DNA of 64,000 nt, taken from the NCBI GenBank assembly GCA_948567375.1, contig OX419759.1, positions 59,373,493-59,437,492 on the forward strand, read 5' to 3'. The first letter of the stretch is position 1, and each line of letters begins with the position of its first letter. A program made the translations under genes and the position numbers. The DNA is from Lunularia cruciata. Taxonomy: Eukaryota > Streptophyta > Marchantiopsida > Lunulariales > Lunulariaceae. Of this stretch, positions 46,587 to 56,229 are shown piece after piece. The notes below the pieces were generated by a model. It searched no databases and was not told the DNA's origin. It saw nothing but the letters and a program-made list of their open reading frames with translations.

Positions 46587-47110
46587 TATAATGTTTTGAA
46601 GATAGGAGAAACCCAAAGAGAAACACAAGACTTCATCTCTCAATACACCAATGCCCCAAAGGAGCACCTTTTCTTTATTATATAGCAAAGAGGATCCACT
46701 CAAAGGAAGCTACAATCTTGGATCAAATACATAGATTGATGATGTGTTAGTAAGGTCCACCCTTTGGATAGATTGGTGACATGTTGATCCTTGTCCCATT
46801 TGGTTGGTCAAACAAGTTTGACTAGAGAAAATACTTGGGTAATCTTATGGTAGGAAGCTAAGAACAACATGGGTGAGGTATTGTTAGAAAGCTCTTGACA
46901 AGACAAATGAGAAGGGGATAAAGCATTACCTTTTGACCTAAAAGGAGAGAATGCTTCATTTTTCAAGGCCTACTTCATCCATTTAGGCCTCCAAAATTTG
47001 CTCTAAAGTTTTCAAGGTGTTTTTGGCATTTGCCCTATTAGTGGAAGTACTCTTTTGGTGACACCTCTATCTTATTTACTTAGACCATCACATGTAACAC
47101 CCTTGAAGAT
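46587..47110 (-). repeat. 5' LTR of element B, proximal part
   Basis: It matches the 3' LTR up to an AAGAT at 47106-47110, where element D is inserted. The remaining 51-56 bp of the LTR lie at 56174-56229 (TTACCAAGCC to GTACTACA). Confidence 0.87.
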
Positions 47111-47663
47111 GTTGTGCATATATACATTGCTACACAACATACATCGCTGTCAACATCACACACTATAGAAGCACAACTCACACATAAGTCATACATAGAC
47201 TCTAAAGTGCCACAATAATCAGATTGCTTACCACTCTCAACTCAACTCAATACAAATCAGTACTTGATCTATCACTCTATAAACTGCCAACAACTAGGCA
47301 CTTATTACAGTCAAGCCACACCCACTCAAGCATAGAGAATCCAGGTGATGCTCACCGACCTCTATCCACCATAGCCAAGAACTCAAAGGCTCAACATCAG
47401 AGAAGTGAGCTCTTTGGAGCTCACTTCAAAATTATACCCCCTGGACTAGAGCTAGCTCTGAAACCCTAATGGTCCCATTGACAGCACACTCGATAGTGCG
47501 AATGATGCAAAGTGATGGTGGGTCCCACCATGAAGTCAGTACCCCAAACACAAAATCTGACCGTCGGAAAGTAGTCTTTGAGAAACTGCTGAAATAACTC
47601 TAATTACTATCACTAGAACTCTAGTGTCTGAGCATCTAGATGCGGCACTACAAATGACGTGAC
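47111..47663 (-). repeat. 3' LTR of element D (about 553 bp)
   Basis: On the minus strand it runs from TGTCACGTCATTTG at 47663 to the AAGAT duplication. Its last roughly 105 bp (47113-47218) are repeated directly at 47668-47775, just upstream of the LTR start. Confidence 0.75.
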
Positions 47664-47775
47664 AGCTGTCGTGCGTATATACATTGCTACACAACATACA
47701 TCGCTGTCAACATCATACACTATAGAAGCACGACTCACACATAAGTCATACATAGACTCTAAAGTGCCACAATCG
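47664..47775 (-). repeat. second copy of the LTR end, upstream of the D 3' LTR
   Basis: It is nearly identical to 47113-47218 (landmarks ATTGCTACACAACATACAT and CATACATAGACTCTAAAGTG). On the minus strand it ends GCACGACA, then GC, then the LTR start TGTCACG. This is what an LTR end joined to an LTR start would look like. Confidence 0.8.
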
Positions 47776-47940
47776 CCACCCTAGTTGGCGGTTAGGTCCC
47801 TCTGACTCCAGATAGCCATCTACTCTAAGTATATGGTATACCCTCTAATGGGCAAAGATCAAGAGGCCGGGTGCTATGGAGCCCCATCGTTAGTCGCCTG
47901 TCTACAATCTATACCATATAAAGAATGAACTAGCTATAGG

Positions 47941-48479
47941 TCAAGTACATCTAGGACATAACCACTGTCCCTGAGGAACCACCATGAGGGGAGGAGTCAT
48001 ACATGCCATATGCCATCCTCTCAAACAGCTATCACACACTAACATAGTAGTAGCTCCACCACAACCACTAACATACACTTCAAGCCTGCACGTACAAGTG
48101 CCAAGCTTGGGTCCATAGTACCATGAATGTTTGGGAGGTGGCATGGCGCACAATTGTGCACATGATCCTTCCAAACAACACCATCACATCCTTCTAACAT
48201 AAGGACTCCAGATGGCAAAACCTCACGCACTCTCAAGATAGTGCGGCCTGTAGAAACATCAAGCGTTGTTGGTGCTATCTGCTGTAGATATACATAGTTG
48301 CCTGGATGAAATCGATGGATCGAGGGTCTATAACCTCCTCCTTGAATGGTAGCATAACATAAAGTATCTCTATGCTGAGCAATTGCCAAGTTCTCAAAGG
48401 CCATCGGCATCACTCTCCAGAAGATCTCTACCCATTGAGAACATGCGCTCATCCATACATCGGGGTCATCCAAGTCCAA
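47941..48479 (-). pseudogene. element D integrase C-terminus and PHD finger
   Basis: The frame 48039-48479 carries the integrase C-terminal β-barrel-like part (HPGNYVYLQQ, TILRVREVLPSG) and NCAPCHLPNI. It runs into a Cys (LKCM) where the PHD begins. After a one-step frame change near 48060, the frame 47941-48174 gives CGGATTMLVCDSCLRGW, then H-x2-C, PPL..VP.GQW and CPRC. This is the C4HC3 pattern of a PHD finger, complete if the first Cys is taken from the integrase frame. PHD fingers read histone H3 tails. Placed at the integrase end it occupies the position of a chromodomain in chromoviruses, so a role in target-site choice is a reasonable inference. The stop TGA at 47941-47943 ends the polyprotein. 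Confidence 0.85.
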
Positions 48480-48524
48480 AACTATAGTACCATCTCGATG
48501 AATGGCTACAGGTAAATTTGGATC

Positions 48525-49286
48525 TCATCCATAGAGGAGAAAGTATGGAGAGAAGGATGCTAAGGAGGCTTGCCTGCTGAACCAATAGCCCATGGCCAAC
48601 CAAGGTAATTGGAGATCCCAATCTCCCAAGTGGCCTCTCTGCAAACCATACTTTTGCAATCCTCTCTTCACCGTCTGAACCACTCTCTTTGCTAAGCCAT
48701 CTGCCTTAGGGTGATCTTGGGATGTAGTACGATGATCAATCAAGGCGTTGTCACACAAGACCTGAAACTCCTCCAAGAACTCTGTACCTTGATCAGTCAA
48801 AACCTCAGCTGGTGCACCAAAATGACTAAGAACTCGATCCAAGAATGAGTAAGTTGTCCCTTCACTAGACTTGTCAGGAAGTGCCACCAACTCAATCCAC
48901 TTGGAGAAGTGCTCCACCATCACCAAAACATACCGATGATGTCTCACAATCAGTGGTAAGGGTCCGGCAAAGTCCAAACTCCAACGGTAACCCAATCCCA
49001 TGATAGGTAATGGGTGTAACTGTGGCGTAGGAGCATTGAATGATGCTCTAACTCAATCACAAACCACACATCTGGCAACAAATTGTTGTACCTTGGTTTG
49101 CATACCGTGCCACCAATAATGACTCTGGAGTAAGCTATACATATGCTTTACTCCAAAATGTCCTAGCTCCTCATGAGCATGACGGACCAACTGTGGTCTT
49201 TGAGATGGAAGTGGTACTACTCGCACTCTACCATCCTCCCATACACTCAAAAGGTGTCTACCTCCAATCTGAACTGTCTGGCTCAC
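48525..49286 (-). pseudogene. element D integrase zinc finger and catalytic core
   Basis: 49053-49286 has the HHCC finger (AHEELGHFGVKH ... CVVC). 48525-49001 has the core: SLDFAGPL (first Asp), LTDQGTEF (second Asp) and GLAKRVVQTVKR, where the third acid, normally Glu in GLAER-type motifs, is Lys. Stops separate the parts. The enzyme would insert element DNA into chromosomes; this copy lacks the full catalytic triad. Confidence 0.87.
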
Positions 49287-50942
49287 TGAAGAACATGGTC
49301 TCTCTCCTTGGCCCCAACTGTGCTACCCACAACACCAGTGCAAAGATAGTCCATCACTAAGGCATCATCATGAATGTCTTGCTGAACTATACCAATATCT
49401 TCACTCTCTCGATCTATGACCTCAATAACTCCTCCTGTATGCGCTAAGAGAGATACCACTAAAGCCTCTGCAAATATACATAGAATGGCCGATGCATGCC
49501 AACCTGGCACCATCTCCTCATCTGTCTCACCATGCCAATGTGCTCCAGTCTGATCTTGCTGGTTGGGACATGGGTTTCTACTCAACCCATCTGCATCATG
49601 GTTCACCATTCCAGGTCTGTGAACAACCATGAAATCAAACTCCTATAAAATCAGAGCCCATCATGCAAGCTTCCCTGAAAGCTTGTCGGACTCCATCAAC
49701 CACTTCAGTGGTTGATGATCAATGATGAGAGTGAAGGGGTTACCAAATAGGTAACATCGGAAATGTGCTATTGCCCAAACTGCTACCAAGCACTCTCTCT
49801 CATATGAACTATACTTTGCCTCCGCTGAATTGTTGGAGTGACTAGCATAGGCCACTACAAACTCCTTCCCCTCATCATCATACTGGGTGAGCACCGCTCC
49901 AAGCTCCAACATACTCCAATCAGTATGAACTTGAAATGGTCGTCCTTTAATCGGTCTCCTCAAAATAGGAGCAGATGTCAACCTCTCCTTGAGCTCTACA
50001 AAAGCTCTCTCTTGCTCATCTCCCCAACACCACTCTTGTGTAAGCTTGGTCAGCTTCGTCAAGGCCTTGGCAATGGCACTAAATCCTCTAACATAGCGGC
50101 GATAGAAGTTTGCCAACCCAAGGAATGCTCGCACTCTGCTCACATCCGTAGGCCAAGGAATACATGCAATAGCCTCCACCTTGGTCTGCTAAACACTAAG
50201 TCCTTTGGGATAGATAGTGTGACCCAAATACTCAACCTGCTCGTGGAAGAACCTACACTTCCCAAGATGTAATTTGAGTCCATGAGATCTCAACCTCTCA
50301 AACACCTCCAACAATTGTCTCTCATGCTCCTCCATAGTAGTGTTATAAACCAAAATGTCATCAATATAGCATCGAGCAAAATCCAATCCAGCTAGGATCC
50401 TATCCATGACCCTCTGGAACTCAAAAAGAGCGTTCTTTAACCCAAATGGTAAGAACCTCCACTGATATGACACATCCTTGCCGTGAGGATCAATAGCCCA
50501 AAATGTTGTCTTGGACTTATCCTCCTCCCTTGATCGGCAACTAATGATATCCCGCTTGAAGATCCAAAGTACTGAAGATCTTTGCATGCCCAATCGCATC
50601 AAAAATCTCCTCCGATGTAGGCATGGCATACCAATCAGCCTTGGTCTGTCGGTTGATAGGATAGTAATCTCCACACATCTGCCTATCTGTATAGTTGCCA
50701 TGCATATCCTTCTTGGTTGGCATCATTGTCGCTGATGCATACTCTCCATGTGAAATCTCCACCAAACCAACCTCAAAAAGGTCACTACTCCTGCTCTGAA
50801 TCAATGTCTTCTCCATATCACTACATTGGTAAGGACGTTGGAAAACTAGTGTGTTGCTAGTCAGCTCAATCCGTATACCATGTCCCTTTAGAGCACCCAA
50901 ATCCTTCATACTAAAGGCAAAAAGACTTGTGTGACTCCTCAA
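49287..50942 (-). pseudogene. element D reverse transcriptase and RNase H
   Basis: RT N-terminal part at 50541-50942 (QRPYQCS, EYASATMMPTKKD, MCGDYYPINRQTK, STLDLQAGYH). A frameshift near 50545 leads to 50189-50540 with WRFLPFGLKNA and the catalytic YIDD box (CYIDDILVYN). Then 49661-50179 has FLGLANFYRRYVRGF and RNase H motifs (HTDWSMLELGAVL, YSSYERECLVAVWA, DHQPLKWLMES), and 49283-49630 has the final RPGMVNHDADGLSRNP. This sequence style differs clearly from the chromovirus RTs of E1 and B and the RT of C. Confidence 0.9.
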
Positions 50943-51371
50943 GAACCTCCAAACCCTCCGTCTTTCCTCTCTAGTAAGCTTGGGTCCAAGATCTGGCTCC
51001 CAAGTGTCCTCTGTAATTGTAGTAGGAGTGGAAGACGTATGGACTAGCTGCTACATTGAGCCCTTGGAAGCAATAGTGTCATGCTCCTGACCACTAGAGG
51101 TCCCAACCTCTATATGAAAAACTCCCTCCACTCTAGTTGCAAGCTCCACACGTCCTCTAGCTGCATCCCATGTGGACCAAGGATGTAATCCAAGTAGCCC
51201 ATGCTCACCTAGATGGACTCCAAGTAGACCACTCTCCCTAGTAGCTATTGGATGTGTCCCAAGAATACCATCTCCACTCGGTCCATCGCCCCCAGCATGT
51301 GCCTGAATCGTCTCGATAGGCACAGGGCTCACAAGTGTCCGAGTGGTGATGCCTATCAAGCACATCCTACA
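50943..51371 (-). pseudogene. element D linker between methyltransferase and RT
   Basis: The minus-strand frame 51051-51437 reads a Gly/His/Leu-rich sequence with internal near-repeats (GLLGVHLGEHGLLGLHP). It then joins the pre-RT sequence. No catalytic motif is visible, so it is probably a flexible linker. Confidence 0.55.
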
Positions 51372-52352
51372 CTGCTCTGCCAAGCCAAGGCTCACAATCC
51401 AGGTCAAACAGTTCAGGTCCATAGCCAGACCTAACACCTAACGCTTGGATGCCTCTAACACTGCTGGAACAACAGTAATATCGGTGCAAAAACCCATCAT
51501 CCGCTCTCTCTCATCAGCATTGGGCTCCACCAATTGTTGTAAGTGTGAGTCCCAAACAAGTCCAGGTCCTCCTTCTCAAAAAGCATGAGAGCTTGGGAAA
51601 CTCATGAGTGTGGGAAGTGCAACTCTAGGATGTCCAACTAGGTTCACCACTGCCATAGGTGACCTATCAACCACTACCACTATTTGAGACTGACGCCTAA
51701 CATCCAAGATATCATCAACAAGGATGTGGTCAAGTTGCTGAATCCCATCATAAGCACGTTGTAGAACCTCTTTGGGTACGAGGTTTGTCTACCAAAGATG
51801 AAGTCAATGAGCCCATGATCCCCCTCTGGCTGCATCTAACAATATAGCAGGTCCCATCCAAGAATGGACCTGATGTGTACTCGCCACCACTCTAATGCAA
51901 GAATCCCCCATCAAAGGAACGTTCTCCAAAAAGTAAGTTGGAGAAACAAACTGATGAACCTGGAGATGTTGTAGTATCCATAACATCTCCCAAAACACAC
52001 CAGAACGAGGATCTTGAAGACCCAATCTTCTACCAACACGTGTATGTCCCTAACATGGCCATCCAGAAATCACCAAGTGAATAGGCCCATGTCTCTCTAG
52101 GTCATGCACCCACAGTAAGGAAATATCTCTTAGTAGGGCCTTTTGGTAACCTCTAACTGTTGACATTGGTAATAACTCCAGATACCAATAGGCCAAGTGT
52201 GCCACATGATGTAGAGAGACTCGCCTAGCAGTCTCGTCTCTCTCTACATACAAGTACATGTGTACTCATATACCTGCCTGTAACACCGTAGCTAGTCCGG
52301 TGCTGATCCTACCAAACAACTCCAATAGGCATATCCCCTCTACTAGATACTG
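51372..52352 (-). pseudogene. element D C5 cytosine-specific DNA methyltransferase domain
   Basis: One continuous minus-strand frame of about 325 codons, broken only by stops. Motif I: LLELFGRISTGLATVLQ (about 52278-52328). Motif II: YLYVERDETA. Motif IV: ISGWPC with the catalytic Cys codon at 52053-52055, the next codon being TAG. Then GLQDPRSGVFWEML. Motif VI: YFLENVP (51915-51935). Motif VIII: LLDAARGGSWAH. Then LPTLMSFPSSHAF. Motif IX-like: ADERERMMGF. Motif X: GLAMDLNCLTWI. Order and spacing are canonical, and motif I and VIII look closest to DNMT3-type enzymes. The family transfers methyl from S-adenosylmethionine to cytosine C5. In-frame stops at 52266-52268, 52050-52052, 51804-51806, 51789-51791, 51576-51578 and 51438-51440 inactivate it. 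It lies between the protease and RT of one polyprotein. Confidence 0.9.
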
Positions 52353-52429
52353 CCAAGCAATGAGTGTGGTATCCAGAGGTATCAAAGCAATCGCTTTTGG
52401 AGGCTCATCCTCACAATCATCTCTTGATG

Positions 52430-53060
52430 GTACAAAGGCTCCACTCCAAGCCTACTGCACTAACTGATTTGCATACTGCTGCAATGCCTCTTCTGAACTC
52501 CACAATGGAACATCCAAGGTGGATGGAACAATCCCAGTCGTACTCCAAAGCTGAGTGATCTCCTCTGGTAATGGAGTATCCCCTCCAACAAGTCACCAGG
52601 CCAAATAATTGCACCACTGAAAGCTAAAATTAATGTTGCCATGGTCATGGACTATAGTGAGCCAAGACTGCCACTACTAAAGCGTACTGGTAGGCAACAT
52701 ACCCATCCCTCACCAGACTACCAACTAGGTCTATAAGAGGTTGTCTCCTCCCAATAGTCAATGCTGAAACCCATGGGGTATAACATTGCTCCCCCACCTA
52801 GCACATCATATGTCTCAACTATTATTGCAATAGCCTAAGCTCTCACCACCGAGCTATCAGTTAGATGACCAAGCTGAACCTGGACAACAAGCTCTCCACG
52901 TGTGATGTATTGTGTCAAACCACCACCTAGAGATGTCTAGATCTGAAATGGACACCTCTCCACATTGGTCTTCCGTAACTCCAGACCGACAACTGCAACC
53001 TTCCCCAACATAAGGGGCTGCGCACCAGAGTCTAACAAGACTCTCTATGGTGTATAGACC
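52430..53060 (-). pseudogene. element D aspartic protease region
   Basis: The sequence matches the protease of element A (29745-30434), including the LLDSGAQPLMLGK active-site block near 53005-53045 and the later LYPMGFSIDYWEE block, but with several stops (for example after KVYTP at the start). It continues directly into the methyltransferase frame. Confidence 0.8.
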
Positions 53061-55114
53061 TTCCCTGAATGTCCCACCAAATGAAAAATCCCCCTCTGGT
53101 TATCCAATAGGACAACACCAAGTGTGAACCGTGCTCTCTCAAAGGCCGGCCTCGCTGGCAACTCCTCCAGTCTAGCCGCTGCTGCTTGCCATAAACCACT
53201 CGTCGCTGAACGGATCCCATGCTCCTCAACCAAGTCAGCTCCACTACCAACCACCTCTACTCTAGTAGTAAGAACTGCACCATCCCTACTCTCACACAAC
53301 ATGGCAGCCAACCGAAATATTAGGGCTGGGTCAACTTCCAATGTAAACATATCATTGGCCAAAAACAAAAGACACCGTATAATCAGTTGAGCCGCCCCCA
53401 ACATCATGCTAGACTCGGTCTGTGTAGTAGCAGGTGGTTGACTAGCAGGTAGTCCATCATGTACTCCATCACCACCTACCACACATGCACTAGGACATCT
53501 AGGAACCATGGATGTCATCTGCAATGCCTCAGATAGCATGAAAGAATGGGGAAGTCTAACCTGTCTCCCAACCTCTCCTCTCTGTGGGTCCAACTCCACT
53601 GATGCTCCTCTAGGCTCTAGAGCATGTATTGCACTCCTAGTCACTATTGCAAATGCATCCACCTGCTCCGCACATGAAGTCTAAAGCATCTCTTTCACCA
53701 GCATATGAGGTGGAAGCCTCAACATCCGAATCTGATCTCCTTTGAGCAATAGCCATACTAGCCAATCTCTGCTCCTACTCAATCCAAGTAGCCATAGTTG
53801 TGTCAAAAGTAAGGGCAGGTACTACACCCCTACTAGGTGTAGATCCTCTACCACCACCTCTACCACCTTGTCCTCCATGAACTGGAGCTCCTCTACTACC
53901 TGCCATAGCAGCCCTACCACTCCGTAACTTCGGGTGTAGGTCAAAACACCGATCACTAGTGTGACCAAATCTATGGCAATGCTCACACTGCCTCTGTGTT
54001 GGCTGTGATGCAACCAAGGTATCAGGTCCACTGCCCTGAGTAAACTCTCTTTGATGGTGAGGTCCACCACAAGTCCAACAAGCAACACCACCACTCACTG
54101 GTTGCTACTGATCCAAAAATGAGGGTAAGGGTCTAACTCCACTAAGGCCTCCACTCGCTCCATAGGATCTGGGCTGTCCACCTTGTCCTTGAAAACCAAT
54201 TAGGCGTGGTGCACTCTACTACACTTTAGAAGAAGTCAAAGCCGTGGATGAGGTCTCCCTACCAAATCCAGATGTCACCACCCTCTCTTGTACCATGTTG
54301 AGCTCAATACGCACAATCAAACCAAAGACCACTGCCAAAGTAGGCAAAGTAGGCAAAGTAGCCTGTAACAACGTAGCATCACAAACTCTACGTTGCAACT
54401 CCCTGTCTAGTATCCCATACCAAAATTGGACTGCTTGGGCCTCAATAACTCCTTGAGTGAAACTGATCAGCCGCCTCATGCAAGTGTATGCCTCGCGTAG
54501 GCTCTCTCCAGCCTTCCACTAGAACTCTTGCAAGCTCCTCAGCTTGTCAGTCCGCACTCCCTGGTAGTTTTGCCTCAAACATAGGAAGAACTCCACCATG
54601 GGGTTAAACCTTGGTACCACACCACCTCCTGTAGCGGTACCTCCACTCGTAGAAGCACTATCTCCAGCTAGTGCGCCTCCACTAGCTCCACTTACACTAC
54701 TTGAGCTAGAACTCGTAGGTATAGCCAATCTACTCCTAGCCACCAAACCTGAAGTGATGGAGACATAATGTGGAGACCAATATTGTCTCCATAATTCAAT
54801 CTCCTCCAAATGAGCTCACGTGAACTCATGGTAGTCATCCATCGGCGGACCCTCCAAGTGCTAAAACAACCCCTTCCATGCCATGAAGGGTGTGAACAAA
54901 GTCGGGTTCCGCATTTGCCACACCAAATATCAAACTCTTGGATGAAGTCATCCAACTCAATGGTATCCACTGTACCAGAGTAACGCCTAGGGCCTTTAGA
55001 GGCCCCATAAATCTCGTCCATGTCCCACAACAATGGTGCGGACACACCAAGTTCACTCTCAACTGAATCAGCTCTTATATCAAACTCCAACTCAGAGTCA
55101 ATCTCCTCCCTCAC
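53045..55114 (-). pseudogene. element D gag with zinc knuckle, inactivated
   Basis: The frame pieces 54692-55114, 54519-54809, 54219-54479, 53775-54098 and 53045-53662 follow the element A gag in order. CEHCHRFGHTSDRC near 53960-54000 is the zinc knuckle, and FWYGILDRELQRRV marks the gag core. Stops and small indels separate the pieces. Confidence 0.83.
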
Positions 55115-56173
55115 TAGGACCTAAGATACAAGTTGATATCGAGTACCACTCCGAGTAAACCCACTGCGTACTGTAGGGCTAACTCCTTTGGAATCCGCAA
55201 AGAACTCTGTCGTGACAAAGTAACCGCAATAGCAAACCAGAACCACCAACTGCAACCGCAAGTACCTCACCAAGTGCTAACACCACCACGTGCCAATACC
55301 AACTAAGCACCACCCACTAATGTAACTCTAACCGAGATAACTACACTAGGGGAAAGGGTAACCTATAACCTACCATCATAACACGCACTCTCACAATCTA
55401 TAGGTCATCACTTTCTGCCTCACCGTAGAGAAACAAAGATAGTCTGATTGGTCATCACTCCAGCCTCATCACCAAGAGCACACCAAAGCACCAATGCTCA
55501 AAAGTCATGACACCTCACACAAACATAGTGCACAAATAGGAAGTAGAGAATGGAGGGGGTCCAATCACAAGAAATCTAAACAAAAACCCTCCATCTCATA
55601 ACACAACATGGGATTGACTCTGCCACCATTTGGCATTTGACATAAGAGAAGTTTGTATCTAAGTCCTAAGCTACCAGGATCACCAAGAATGGGATCAAAT
55701 TGCCTCTCCTAGCCAAAGCTACATGTGTATAGATAACAGTGGCACAGTCACTAGGAAAACATGTGAACATGGACCAGTTGGCTAGGGCACCAATCTAGGA
55801 ACAAGAGATCTAGGGATTAAACCTTCTTGCGCACAATCTAGCAAGAAAAGGTAGATTTTGCCAACCAATGACCAAGATCTACTCTAAACTAGCTAGTCTC
55901 ATGCCAGAAAGTTGGCTTGCTGGCCCTTCTAGGCCTTTGTAGCCTCTCATAGCCCACAGCCCTATGCCTTGAAGCCTTCGGTCCCACTGATGGCACACTT
56001 GACGGTGTGAATGGTGCAAAGTGACGGTGGGCCCCACTATGAAGTCAGTACCCTGAACACAAAATCTGACCGTCGGAAAGTAGTCTCTGAGAAATTGTTG
56101 AAATAACTCTAACTACTATCACTGGAACTCCAATGTCTGAGCATCTAAATGCGGCACTAAAAATAGCATGACA
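55115..56173 (-). repeat. element D leader and internally deleted 5' LTR
   Basis: From 56173 to about 55985 the minus strand matches the first 190 bp of LTR2. It then jumps to sequence that in element A lies about 600 bp further on (26830). So the LTR end and the start of the leader are missing. The conserved AAATGGTGGCAGAGTCAATC at about 55605-55625 is shared with A. Confidence 0.72.
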
Positions 56174-56229
56174 AAGATTACCAAGCCAATTTCCACCTCT
56201 AGGTAATATGTCTAGCTAATGGTACTACA

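Larger units (their letters stand above)
47111..56173 (-). mobile_element. D: Ty3/gypsy retrotransposon carrying a C5 DNA methyltransferase and a PHD finger
   Basis: Nested in the 5' LTR of B, with AAGAT on both sides (47106-47110 and 56174-56178). On the minus strand it begins TGTCATGC and ends near GCACAAC. Domain order: LTR, leader, gag with zinc knuckle, protease, C5 cytosine methyltransferase, RT, RNase H, integrase, PHD finger, LTR. All frames are broken. The 5' LTR is internally deleted (about 55985). The RT/integrase type is neither the chromovirus nor the Athila/Tat type seen elsewhere in the window. Confidence 0.9.
40921..56229 (-). mobile_element. B: old chromovirus of the E1 family, minus strand, split by element D
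   Basis: The 3' LTR is 40921-41528 and the 5' LTR is 46587-47110 plus 56179-56229, interrupted by D. The target duplication CATAG is at 40916-40920 and 56230-56234. Interior sequence (41529-46586) holds gag, protease, RT, RNase H, integrase and chromodomain fragments in the E1 order. Element C lies directly beside the left end and its four-base duplication shares one base with CATAG. Removal of D leaves an element of about 6.2 kb. Confidence 0.92.

Noticed and set aside
47640-47780. tRNA or snRNA gene near the duplicated LTR end
   Set aside because: No cloverleaf or snRNA box pattern is present; the repeat is explained by LTR duplication.
49838-50272. 144-residue plus-strand frame
   Set aside because: It is antisense to the RT/RNase H region of element D and has no domain signature.
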